NCBI RefSeq assembly: GCF_050947875.1
Contig: NC_134574.1
Coordinates: 151,225,434 to 151,289,433, forward strand
Length of the DNA stretch: 64,000 nt
Direction of reading: 5' to 3'
Source of the DNA: Dermacentor variabilis
Lineage: Eukaryota; Arthropoda; Arachnida; Ixodida; Ixodidae
The notes below the pieces were generated by a model. It was given only the letters and a program-made list of their open reading frames with translations. It was not told where the DNA came from and did not search any database. This document shows positions 23,953-35,911 of the stretch, one piece after another; position 1 is the first letter of the stretch, and every line of letters starts with the position of its first letter. The position numbers and the translations under genes are program-made.

Positions 23953-23998
23953 GGGAAACATACAGTAAACATAAAGGGCATAACCATTTTCATAAGGG
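23953..23998 (-). repeat. right inverted terminal repeat
   Basis: The end reads TAAACATAAAGGGCATAACC then ATTTTCATAAGGG, the inverted partner of the left terminus. The outer flank (AGAGTTGAG) and the left outer flank (AGTGTAAG) are only loosely alike, so a target duplication is unproven. Confidence 0.6.
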
Positions 23999-25478
23999 AG
24001 AGTTGAGCGCCCCGAGTCTGTTTGCAGAAAGCTGTCAGACAGTGTGCGGCGTCGGTCATCAATCAGCGAAATTCGCAGCTGCCAAAAGGTTTCTGCCGGT
24101 CCGGCACCTTCTGCTCCACCACCGGCTAGCCTGTGGTCAGTTGAGGTGACCGGCTCCGCATTTGCTACTTTAGTGTCTTTTCTTTTCTTTTTTTTAATGT
24201 CGAGGCGTGAAAAAAAAAGCACGTGCACAGTCAGTAGCGTTTCTGGGGGTCACCCCCTTTTAGTAATGACCATACGGGTACATAAACGCTCGTCAAAACG
24301 TTCACCTTATTTTTGTTACTGCTGTCCAGCTGCAAGTACCGGTGGAAAGCTGGACTCTTAGCTTTTCTTTTTTTGTTTGTTTGCCGTAAACGGACACAAT
24401 TGTCCATTGTCGATAGATGTCCCTGTGGAGCTTCTGAGCAATGGTTGTTCTTCTTGTTACTATGACAGCAGTTAGAAGTTTGCAACTGGCTGTATGTATT
24501 GCGTGTCAGTTCTTTTCAGCAAGCGCTCATAACCATGCTGTCATCAAGACAAAGTAAACAACAAAGGAAAGCTTTGTGGCGCACCACCATGACTGAGATC
24601 GGAGCCTATAATTATGCCGCTGCGGAAATATTCACTCGCAATCGAGCCGGTCCTAGCACCACCGAGCTAATTGGTCCTAATTCATTTGTGAATAGTGTTG
24701 AGCGCCGCACGGAGTCTCGGTACCCCTAGCCTCAAAGGACTACAACGCAGCCATTGTAGACGTTCAGCTTGATAGGCATTTTATAAACACAATTAGACGC
24801 ACATCCAAAATGAAACCAGTGAACGATAAGTGATAAGTTATCAATTTAATAGCAATAAAACAACATTAGGAAAACTACAAAAAAAGTGCAGTGCCAATGA
24901 AAAGACGGCTTTGACTGTTTCTTCGAATAAGCTGCTTCTGAGTTGTGCTAAAGGCGCCCTAACGTCAGATAAGAAAACGGGTACATTTAATTTTTTTCCC
25001 CGCTTATCATTGGCGTACAGAGACATGAAGAACGTATTTTCATCAGCTGCGTGCTTTAGGTCTCGAAACACAGCAGTTGTGTACCTGATCGCACGCAACA
25101 TATCTTTGCTATTAAACAGCAGCCTTAAACAGCGTGACACAGGACACAATAAAAAGAACCACTGGAGAGAGCATTGACTAATATGTTTAGCAACGTGTGC
25201 CAGGCAGCCCAACTGAAGGCATTGTCATCGTATCGATTTTCACTAATTGTGACAATGCGTGTATATATCGAATTACGCCAGGAAGAAGAAACGCGAAGGA
25301 AACGTGGCGTTTTCTAAAAGACCTGTATATTTCTACAGCAGAATGTGAAAGATATCACTCTAAACATAACGGGAAATTTTCATGCAGGTGGCATTAGCCC
25401 ATTATTTCCCTAACGTCAAACGTTCTTGCTGTCCCAATCGACTTTCTTCGACACTGCCAAAAACGCGCTACTCCCAAT
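23999..25478. other. unassigned DNA
   Basis: Several 70-120-codon frames overlap on both strands, for example 24841-25212 minus with the plus strand also open. I recognise none, and mutual overlap argues against coding. Confidence 0.4.
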
Positions 25479-25481
25479 GAA

Positions 25482-25520
<39 letters not shown>

Positions 25521-25523
25521 AAA
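25479..25523. repeat. (AATA)n microsatellite
   Basis: About 45 bp of AATA tetranucleotides. It may be the tail of a retroelement, but no element body is recognisable on either side. Confidence 0.9.
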
Positions 25524-28047
25524 CGAGTTTTTTTGCTTACAGTTGTCTTCGGGACGGTAGCTTTCCCCTCTGCTCACGCAACAGCATGACTCACAATAAT
25601 CAGAGATGCTCAAACTTGCCGCCCGCACGACTCCCATCCTAAAGTTATCAATGAGACAGGAATTGTAGAAACAGGCTACCACACGCAACTTACCCGCTTA
25701 ATCTATTAATTACCCCAACTGTCGACAGACAAGCTATTTTCTCAGCGCAAGTAGAACTGTCAGTACACCTGATTCGCATCGCGAAAGGGAGAACTTCAAT
25801 AAATATAGCAGAAAAAAAACAGCAACAACAAGCGACCTAAGAACAATTCATCGCCGGTCCATTTGGATGCCATCAACCGTGTCTGTTGTCCGAAATGATG
25901 CGTAGAATAAAGAGGCTCACGCGTAGAGGGAAACAATCTCACCACACCGATGCGTCTCTATGTGTTTTCGAAATCGACGGAAGGAAGCACCCCCGCTGGC
26001 AAGGCGCTCTCCGTAAACGCTGCCAGAACGTACTTTTGTTCTAGTTCTGCACATGCGTTCGTATGTGTATACTGTATGCGTATACGTCTGCGCCTTGCGT
26101 GCGTTGGAGCCTGTCACGTGGGCATGTGAAGTGTACACTCTACAGCTCTTCCTGTGTCATGTCGCTGATAAAAAAAAGGGAGGGCTCCCGGCACCATCTA
26201 TCTTTTCGCTGTGTAGAAAGCAGCGGAGACTCTTTTATTCCTCTCCGCTGGTCTTTGCACGGGCGTATATGTGCGCGTGCGGTGTGACCCAGGTTCGGGA
26301 AGCGAATGTATGCGCGCGGTACTTTAGACTCGCTCCATTATACTCCTTGCGAAGCGCGTGGCTTCCCGGCAAGCGATCCCCACTCCTCCGACCTTCTAAA
26401 CGCCCGGCTCGACGTATTTCGATTTTTTTTTTTCAATCCTATTGTACACGGTTATACAGTGTGAAAGCGTTGTCGAGGTACGTGCCGTTGTTAAATTTGT
26501 TCCTTTGCTGAAATGCACGTTGGCTTGTTCGGTAACAGGTTTTAAGCATTTGTGTTTGGGAACAGTTGTTACTTTGTGGAAACAAGGAAACCTTAGTTGT
26601 GTGTATGTATTTTTGTTTGCTTGGCGCTTGTTTCCCGAGGATGGTTGATTTATCGACTAATTGATTGATATAATGATGCAGTTTATTGTTGCAGAGAAAT
26701 TCTCGAGCTACGGGAGGCGACTTTCAGAGGAGGAATAGAAGAGGGGGGATAAAGCTGAATTAATTTTCGCTACCTTCAGGTGCTTCAACTGAACATAACC
26801 ACAGAAGTGTTAATGGAGTCTTTAGAAGATGCCAACACATTAATCTGTATAGTTCCGTAGAAAGTGCCTTTTGATGAGAACGAAAGAGTAAAAGGAAAAA
26901 GAAAACTGATACTAATACTGTAATCAGATAAAGGGCCCGGAGGAAACTTAAGTTAGCATCCCTAAAGCATTTATTCACTTCTCGTGAATGACTTCATATA
27001 TTACTAAATAAACGCGCCTGACTCAAATTGTCGAGAGAGTTTGTGAACTTAGGCGCTGCAATGTTCCAGCTGACTAATTGTCTCGTTTCGGTCAAATATA
27101 CTTTACCGGCGTCTCTTAGAATTTCTATGTGGGACCTATTGTATAAACCCCATCTGGTTCAACGAGTACAGATACACTTCTACAGCGGCAATTAGTACTT
27201 CATAAAGTGCCGATTACTACCGTGGCACTACCAGATCTGGAGAAATCATAGTATAGAAATGTTCAAGTCATAATTGGTCAAGAAGCTCATTGCCCTAATT
27301 TAAGGTGTAAAGTCAATGCCACATTTCCCAGCCTACCATCTTACTTATGCCAGCTAAAATTCCGTGCCACAGGCGGGAGTAGACGGAAACGAAATAGATT
27401 TAAAAAAAACAAGACAAAAAGGAAAAAGAAAGAAAGAAAGAAAGGAATCGTTTTGACTGCACGTTACGGACGGCCAACTCTCTTCTCACGGTCAAAAAGT
27501 CATTTGAATCGTTTGTAAAGCAGCCTTGCCTGGGTACAACGGTGACCATTCTGACATGCCAAAGAGGAGTTGTTAGGTTGGGTGGTGGTTGGTATGGGAG
27601 ACGGGTGTGTGGCTTTAAGTGTGCAGCGAGGGCATTTGCCAGTATAGAGGGCTGCTGTGCGGTGACGACGAAAAAAAAACACGCGGGTTCCCCCTTCCTA
27701 TGTATAGTTTGACGTACTCCGGCACGCAAGCACGCGTTTTCGCTTTCACGTCGGATGCAGAACGATCGCCAGGAGGTTTGATACAGCGGGGGAGGGGGGG
27801 GGGGGTGTAGAGGGGTTGGTCGGACTGTCTGCACAGCCAGAGCTGCCACAGAGGAGCGAGCAGCGACCTATAACGTTAAGCGATCTGTACGCCTGCCCTA
27901 AGGCTGTTGTGCTGCCACAAGAGCAACGGTATACTGAACGGCCAGGTTTGTCCCGACGACCACTGTAACACGCTGAGCTCGCGTTCCTCATTACAAAACA
28001 CAACCCTTAGACATGATAAAGTAGAAAGTGGCTATATTTTCACCAAG
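25524..28047. other. unassigned DNA, GC-rich patches at 25.9-26.4 and 27.5-28.0 kb
   Basis: No gene or named repeat identified. Frames up to 152 codons at 26053-26511 and 149 codons at 27400-27849 have low-complexity, GC-driven composition. A G run lies at 27788-27805 and an AAAGAAAG patch near 27425. Confidence 0.45.
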
Positions 28048-28195
28048 GTGGTTACAGTGGCTATGGCTTTAGGTCGCGGATTTGTTTCCTGGTGAGTGGC
28101 GACTGCATTTATGGTATACTAGCGGAATGCAAGAATACTCGTGCATTGAGATTTAGGTGCATGTCAATTAGCCATATGGAGATCGAAACCTCTCC
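28048..28195 (+). mobile_element. tRNA-headed tick SINE, forward, diverged
   Basis: The head reads GTGGTTACAGTGGCTATGGC (A-box-like) then TTTAGGTCGCGGATTTGTTT (degenerate B box). The body includes GAGATTTAGGTGCATGTCAA and CCATATGGAGATCGAAACC, in the family order. The 3' tail is lost. Confidence 0.6.
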
Positions 28196-28340
28196 CAGCA
28201 AGGCGTCCTTCAAGCACGCTTGTTTTGTGATGGGACGTTGTACCAGCTCATAAGGTAAGGTTCGATTTGAAGAAATGAAGTAAGAAGGCGGAACGCAACA
28301 ATTTTATTTGATTAAAACATTAAATTGTGAGACTGCACAG

Positions 28341-28512
28341 GTCAAAACTACAATCTGATTATGAGATACGTTGTAAAAGGGTGGGAGGGTGGGTTACTCC
28401 ACATTCATTTTGGTCGTCTGCGGTTCTTTTCATTCGGTCCCCATATAAATGCGGCCATGGCACCTTGTGTCGTACACGTGACCTCGAGCTCCACTGCCCA
28501 ACGCCACAATCA
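28341..28512 (-). mobile_element. tRNA-headed tick SINE, reverse orientation
   Basis: Plus-strand landmarks in reversed family order are AACTACAATCTGATTATGAG (tail side), GCGGTTCTTTTCATTCGGTC, AAATGCGGCCATGGCACC and GACCTCGAGCTCCACTGCCC (head side). An AT-rich stretch continues left of it, as expected for a SINE 3' end. It lies about 150 bp from the forward copy, so the two face each other as inverted repeats. Confidence 0.65.
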
Positions 28513-31500
28513 ATAAGAAGCAGCAGCGGGTTTTTATTTTCCTTGGTTTGGTTGGGAAAGTCCGATTACGCTGCCAAAAAGAAAAACAATGGTAGGCCTC
28601 TGTACTTTCTGTCACAAGAAATTGAAGAGATTACGAACCGAGAAATATCGCTATCTCTAAGGAAAAGGAGGCATGTTCTGGCTAATCACGTAAGGTACGC
28701 GCAAGGAATAACGCGCGCATAAGCACCAAGAAGTGGGCAGAAGAAATCGAGTGCATGTCTCCACTCTGCGTGCGTCATAGATAAGAGGCGGAGAAAGAAT
28801 TTATTATGCTAATGGCAGAGGTCAGCGTGAGCAAGTATGGTATGGAAGGTGGTGACACGGCGGCATCTGGCCTCATATTCTCTGCGCAGGACAGGGAGGA
28901 AAGGAGACGAAAAAAAAAACGCGTTCGAAAAAAGAAGGAGGGATACGTCTGTACAATATTCATCTCTAAAACCTCGATTCCAGGCCATTTTTCTGCAAAT
29001 AGTCCAAAACGTTAAAGATAGATTTTCATATTAGGCTGAAGTGGTGACAATATACAAAATCAGCGTCTAAGTCCTTTCGTAAGAAGGTTCACTTTTAACT
29101 TTGTCACGCCTCCTACGTCATGCACCCACACGGAACACGAAGGGGCAACACGACCACTTGTGAGTCACAGCCGCGCGCTTTAACATTCTAGTAGATTAAA
29201 CTCGGCCGCATTTTTCACTCTGTCCAATGTGCTGGTCACGCGCATTAGACTGTCGCTAAATTTCGAACAGACACAATCGTATGCAGGAAGCTTCAGAATA
29301 GAAACTGCGCTAATGCGTTAAATGCGGCGTGCGCGCACCGGAAGGCGTTGAGAAGGCGCTGTCTCTTCGTTCCATCAGCACCCAGCTCTATAGAACTCTT
29401 CGGACATGCACCGGCAAGAAGACCGATGGCTCAAGTTCCATTAACAAAAGCGCACGAAAGAGAAATCGTCACAACAAGAACGCAAGTTGCCCTTCCTGTA
29501 GTGGCTGCCCTCACTTTGCCGGTATCGCTACATCGGCACCCCGATGCATAACCGTCTGCGTCCGCACTGTCTGTCTATAGAGCCTTTAATCGCTTTTTAA
29601 AATCTTTCAAACTTTCTAGGGCGGTCACGTGCCGCGTTCGGTGTCGAGACCCCCTAGAGCTATCGACGCATGGGAAAAAAAATATGACGGTGTCTTAGGC
29701 ATTCGTTTCTATTCGTATACATTTTTCTGCTTTTGCTTTCAAAAGCGTGCATGACAGCCATTCGCTTTGTAAAGGCGCGAAGAGGGGGTTCGATATGCTT
29801 CAACGAAGCGAATCGAGGCAGCGGTACGCGTTGTTCCCGTTTTGCAACTTGCCCCTTCGGTTCGCGTTACCATTTTAAAAGTCATTAGATCGCTTTGTGA
29901 CGCAATACCTTCAACCCCGGTCTCCATTGTGATCTGCTTCTACGCTCACTCGGTCAATCTAGCTTTTTTTTTTTTAGAGAGGTTATTGTTCGGAGTGTTG
30001 CATAAGAAATGAAAAGCGTGATCTGGGGTGTCCGCAGAAGCGTTTGCCGAAGTACAGCAGAAGTGTTCGACATTATTCCCTTGACGTTGACGAGATTCAC
30101 ATCGTACTTACAAGAAGAATCTTGTTGTTGAGCAACTCGCGCGCCGCCGAATTGCCGTGGACACTCAGGTGCAGTCTCATTCACTCATAGTGCGAACACA
30201 CGAGTGCGTGGCGGCGCTCCGCAGAGCCATGGTGCAGTCAAGGCCCTCCGCGCATCGAAGCAAACCGGCTCGTTTTTCTTTTTATTTATTTATTTCTCTG
30301 AAGCCTATAGATAGTCTATAGATTAGCCAGCCTTCGGAACATCACACATTTTTTTACAGGTAGATTGTTTCAGAAAATTAAATTGAATACTTTAAGGCCA
30401 AATTTCTTGTTAGCACTTTTTATTATTATTATTCTTTTTATGGGCACGTGGCAGAATTGTGGAGTGTGGCTTCCTCCATTCCATTCTGACTCCGCCTCGG
30501 AAAATGGAGATCCCCGCAATTTTCCTTCTTTTAGCTCCTCGGAATGCAGCGAGTTGGACCAGTGCCGTTTTTAGGAGTGGGTTAGCTGATTCATTCGTCC
30601 CTTTAAATTCTAATAAATGAAACGCCTTTTCTGTAATTTACTACTTGGGCTTACGCGCCTGCTTGCGCTGGCGCTTGCGTACTGAAGGAGGTGGTATTGA
30701 GTAAAAAATTTAGAAATTTAATATATTAGCCAAGTGTAGCTCAGTGTAATTGGAAAATTTACCGGTTTGACAGTCGCTTTTTGAAATCACCATTTAGCCC
30801 TCCAAGACTAAGTGCCCACACGATTCCGCCCCATGATCTTGGGCTTTCGTTCCATTACCGTTCTACCTGCCCAACTGGTGTCATCATTCCATTCCTTCCT
30901 TGAGTTTCCTAGCTTTCTCTTTCTATACACACCACCGCTACCACACTCTTCATTCGGTTAATGTCAGTTTTAGTTTGTCGCCTACCCTGGTTTGCAATCT
31001 AATCCGAACTGACCTCTTCCTATCTATTCTTAATCTTCTCTCGTTTTTCCTTTTCCATGCGTCGCTACTTGCGAAACTCTATACCCTACCGGACTTGAAA
31101 AGCAAGAAGCACGGTGCTCCCCGACATTGTGTTTGGGCAGAATGGGTGGGCCATGTGCTACTGAGGTAGGGGAGGGGCAGAATGGGGGAGGGTTGGTGGT
31201 GCGGTGTTGTACGTACGGGGGAGGCGTGCATTGAACGAGAGCAGGACCCGTCGCTGGCGCGTGTTTGACACAATTCGACCCCGCATTCGGTTCCTGCTCT
31301 CTTGACTTCGGCTCCTAATGCACTCGACGCGTTGCCGAGTTCGCGAGCGTGCCGGTCGTTCCCGAACGCCTCGAGCGGGCCACCCTCATCGTCGATTTAT
31401 TGTTACGATGCGTACACCACCGCTGCAAAAAAATAAAATAAAAGTCAGTTTGAAAAGCCGTAAAGGTAGAACACCCGAAATGAAGGATTGATTGTGAGGA

Positions 31501-34500
31501 TTGTTCAAAGAAAACTAAATAATAAATGTAGTTTTCGAATGGAACGTGTGACTTCGCCGGTGGGAAGGAAGCGGAGAAGTAACGAACGGGATCGAATCTG
31601 TGGGAACCAGTGTTCCAGAACATGCTAGATAATATGCTTTTTATAAGATTTGAAAAAAAAAACACAAGTCTTCGTGCTTTACTGCGAGTGCCTGTAATGG
31701 GATAGTGTAACGGGGTCCTATCGTTCGATGATTATTTGTCGACGTCAGCACGATTTCTCCAACCTCTAGGTCATTCATGAATTTAACATTGTTATTATTA
31801 CATTACGACCGCTGCTACCTGCCTCTTGCTCTCTATGAGTCATGGATGTCACCTTCGGTTTGCCGAAACTGAACAACGCCACGAATATTTTTATTCACTG
31901 TTAAGACACCAATATCGAATTCTTTTAAAACGTGACAACGTCTACGTGGATGAAACAAACTTCATGTTGGTGGCAGCAATCTGAAGAAGCCTCGGTTATC
32001 TTCTTTATTATCGTAACCTAATTATTAGTAATAAGCCGTCGGGTAACCTTCAATGCTTAATTTCGTGGCCATTATGTGAATAGGAGGTTTCTAGTGCACA
32101 TTATGCAAACGGCTTTCACGTATTTCCTGTGCACTGCCGAACCAGCATTTTTTCTTCTCCTTAAACAGCGAATGCAATAGTAAACATTCACCTACTTTTT
32201 AGCAATTAATTTATGATTCGTATGTATGTTAGTATGTATGGGTTTTAGAGCACATTTGAGATACGTCAGTTTCACATAGTTCCGTTATGTTTATCACGGA
32301 TCCGCCTTAATGCTTTTAAGAAATACTCTTGGAATGTCAACAGAAAAGAAAAATAACTTTTTAAAACGTGAACGTGGCCTCGCGCTTGAGAAACACCATG
32401 TTATGCGTTTGTGCTGTTAGGTATAGCTCGTCTGTGTGTTGCAAAGTTGCCTCAAGATTTCTCGTAATCATCATTATTATAATGCAACGCCTCTTTTTTG
32501 TCGTCCGCAATCTGATGAAAGCTTCTCCCAGTGATATTCACTTGTCGACGTCACCCGTCAGTCGGCCTTACCCTGTGTCTGTAAATTAGTTTATCTCAAC
32601 CATTCCGGTCAATAAAAAAGCTTTGTAGCGTCGTTGCTTGCTTAGCTTAGCTTAACAGTTGTTACTAAGCAAATTTCATTGCAACCATACCACGCACTTT
32701 CGGTCAGCGATTGCTTCTTTCTCACTGCACCACTAAACACCTCGAGGCCAAAGTTTCAAGCAGCACCATGCCCGCAAATACATCACGTTTTCATTGAGTA
32801 CTTTGCCGTGCAGTGCGATAAGTAACCCATGAACTGGTCTGACTATCTGTATAAATTTTTGCACTCCGAGAAAACTCACGCTAGCATACATTGCTAAAAG
32901 CTATTTGTCCATGCTTTTCGCATGAGAATGGCCGAAAGTGTCACTTATATCGACTGCGGCAGCGAGCAAACGCTAAACGTTACAATTTAGTGCAAATTTG
33001 TAAATAATTTTATATGACCCAATGGCGCGATGGAGGTATAGCCAGGAAAACGTGTTTCTAACTCAGAAATAAGAACTCCAGCAATTTGAACACTTTACTT
33101 GCCTGCGTCATCATTAGGCCAACATTGTGCGCTTGTCAGAATAAGGGTCTGCTTATGATAATTATATCACCGTCTGCCGCTGTTTAAAACTCTGCAGAAG
33201 ACGTTAGTATCATCCTGCATATAAATGTACCTGCGCGTATAGATTTACGAGCAGGACGCAATATGACTGAAAGTGCAGACGCGGATAGCTGGCGCTATAT
33301 TAGGGGGAAGAAATGAATTTGCAAGTTATAAATTGCGACAACAATCAACGTGTGGCATCTTAAAGTAACTATGAGTTGCCGACGAGCGAAAAACACCGTC
33401 GCGGACAATCAAGGATTAGACTGCTCGATGAATTAAAAAAATTTGCAGGCATTAGATGGAGAGTGCTGATGAAAGGAAATTTAATTCAGTATTGCGTAGA
33501 GGGGCGTCCTTCGTGAATTGAATATAAAAGGGATTGACGTTGATGAAGGGAAAAAGGAGAAGCGTAAGTCATACGTAGCTGCCTTTGAACAGTGCTAAGG
33601 AAGTCGCGGGATTAATTTCTCAGATAGCCTTATCAGTTATGAACATTTCATCGCATTAGTTATAAGGAATTAAAAAGAAAGTATAAACATACGTTTGCAC
33701 AGAAGCAAGCAATTTGCCAGAGACTAAGCTTGAGTCGCGAGGACAAAGCATCCACAATGAACGCGTTACTCGCGGTGATGCTGTATGCGAGTCATCTTCA
33801 TCTATGAGCTTCCTCCTCTCTCGCTCTCTATCGTATCCAGATGTCGCAGGTATACAGCACACACCGACGAAGCGTCCTGACCCCCCTCTTCGATATGAAG
33901 CCTACCTATACAGTAAGGCAGCAGTGAAGCGGGAGGTGAAATGACGCGAACGAGGGCGTATGGAGAGGTCACGCATGCAGATTTTGCGCACGCATCACGT
34001 GGGCGGGATAAGTGACTTTCTGTCACGCGAAATTATGGCGTGTCATCGAACGTGACACAGCATACGGTTCTCGTGCGCTACTCTGCAGTTTCGCCATAGA
34101 GTACCTCTTTTTCCTGTCTGTGTTCCGCCAGCCAGAAAGAAATATATAAAAAAAATGAAGGAGCACGTGAAAGCTTTGCGAAGAGTTGACAAAAAAGAAA
34201 CATACAAACAAAAAAGGCGGTGAGGCAGATAAAACTACATACGGCCTGCGCCCTCCCTACACTGAGGGCATCGAGGGCAATCGGCTTACTGCACGAACCC
34301 CCCCCTCCCCCCATGCAGTAGCCTCTGTCCTCCCATTCGCGTTCCTTACGGGATCCGCTCGTCAGGTCACTCTGAAAGGAAAACTTGACGCTGAGAAATA
34401 AATGAGATTTCGCAATTTCTGGGAGCCTAATGACGCGAAATGAGCTTTACACCAAGCACTGACTCAAAAACGATAAGTGCCTCATCCGGCTGTTCCAGAA

Positions 34501-35911
34501 CGAAAGCTGAGATAGAAAAGCAGATAAATGAAAAGGTTAAGGCACGAACTCAGTCGCAAGAGAAGAACCAGTTCACTATCCCTCAGTGAGGGAGAGGTAA
34601 TAGCAGATAAAGAGTTTGCACCAAATCGATATGATCAGGTGCCTGCCATTGATAGCACGGTTAACAGTACGTAAGAACAACGTGTTGAGTTACGGCTGCT
34701 TCCGTTGCGGAACACATATACCGAACTCTTCGTTTCCTGCATCGAGTTTGTGTCACCTCCTCCTTTTTCTTGCTTCCGCGGAAGGTCTCCAAATTTACGC
34801 GGCAACCTTGCAACATTGCGAGCGTTACGCAGCCATCATAGCCACATCAGCGGTTGCCATCTGAGACGCTGACACTGTCGTCGCCGTCACGTTGGCGTTT
34901 TTCTCGTTGACGTTGTTGTTGGGGGAATAAGCTAGCCCTTTCTCGAAGGATCGATGTCTCGAGATAGATTACCCGAGTGCAGATTGTTTGGTGCGCTGCT
35001 TGTTACCGGACCTTGCTTCGTAACTAAAATTCGTTTTTTTTATTATGTTCAAATATTATCTCATCGCTTCAGTCGTCGCCTCAGTTTTGTCTCGTCTGAA
35101 TGGCACCACCTTTCGCCACATTGTGTGGGTTGAACTTGGAGAATGAAGTCGGATTAACGAAGCTGTATATGTAAATTACACTATTTCAATAGCAAAATAA
35201 CCATTATTACTGTATGAAAAATGCTTGGCAGGTCAGTGTAATTGCAAAAAAGGAAGGACTGGCGATGCCGCCGTGACGTTGACGCGCTCGCTTACTGCAA
35301 CGTCACATATTTTGGCAGCGTCTTCTCTGGTTCATTTGACTGGATACAGGGGATTAAAGCCCACACTGACGACGCGTGAGGTTTAATGGCGGATGTGTCA
35401 TGTCTGCGCGAAGAGCGCCAAGCAAGGACTACGTTGAATTTTGAAGAAATTAGTTATTCAATCCAACGAGTCTATAAAACTTTTTCAGCTTAGAAACTGC
35501 ACAAATACAGTGTAAAAAATACGTTGAAAGCCATGATTTAGGGACGAAACTGAGGAAATAATGGGCAATTTGAAGTGCAATGTCTTCATAAAAAGTACAT
35601 TTTTTTTTCTGGTAAATGAATGAAAACGGTGCTTTCAAAGAATGCGTTACCTGCCTAAGTTTGTTTAGTGTCATTTTCTATAGCGTCTCTTTGATGATTT
35701 ATTCCATATACTGGCACTGGGTGCAGCTTCTTTCTTCTCCAGCCGGAATTCACCATCGCGAGGCATCTTTTCTCTGTCCTTTATGACAAGGAGAACCCTT
35801 CATTGCTCAGCACCAATTGGATTGGCTGACGATGCCTCATTTGAATTTCGCGGCTGCTAAGGGAACACATATTGTGCCACTATCTTCAATTTCATATGCA
35901 AAGACAATCAA
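28513..35911. other. unassigned DNA, 7.4 kb
   Basis: I find no gene, RNA or named repeat. Composition varies, with GC-rich patches near 31.1-31.4 and 33.8-34.4 kb and AT-rich DNA between. Frames are short and overlapped on the opposite strand. The last 50 bp before the LINE contains a small imperfect CAATTGCAATTGCAATCAAT repeat, which may mark the insertion junction. Confidence 0.45.

Larger units (their letters stand above)
19212..23998. mobile_element. large non-LTR-unlike element with inverted termini, probable DNA transposon of unknown superfamily
   Basis: The left end reads CCCCTATGAAAATGGTCATT and the right end, reverse complemented, reads CCCTTATGAAAATGGTTATG. Both continue into TTTATGTTTCC or TTTATGTTTAC repeats, giving imperfect inverted termini of about 45 bp. 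Between them lie a left sub-terminal array with 40-nt palindromes, a GC-richer core and a right sub-terminal 88-bp tandem array. Inverted termini plus motif-rich sub-terminal regions are typical of cut-and-paste DNA transposons, where such repeats bind transposase. No transposase frame is intact. I see no clean target-site duplication. A P-element-like origin is a guess only. Confidence 0.5.

Noticed and set aside
23663..24228. Hydrophobic repetitive frames resembling membrane proteins
   Set aside because: They are direct readings of the 88-bp tandem repeat. A period of 88 is not a multiple of three, so each copy shifts frame.
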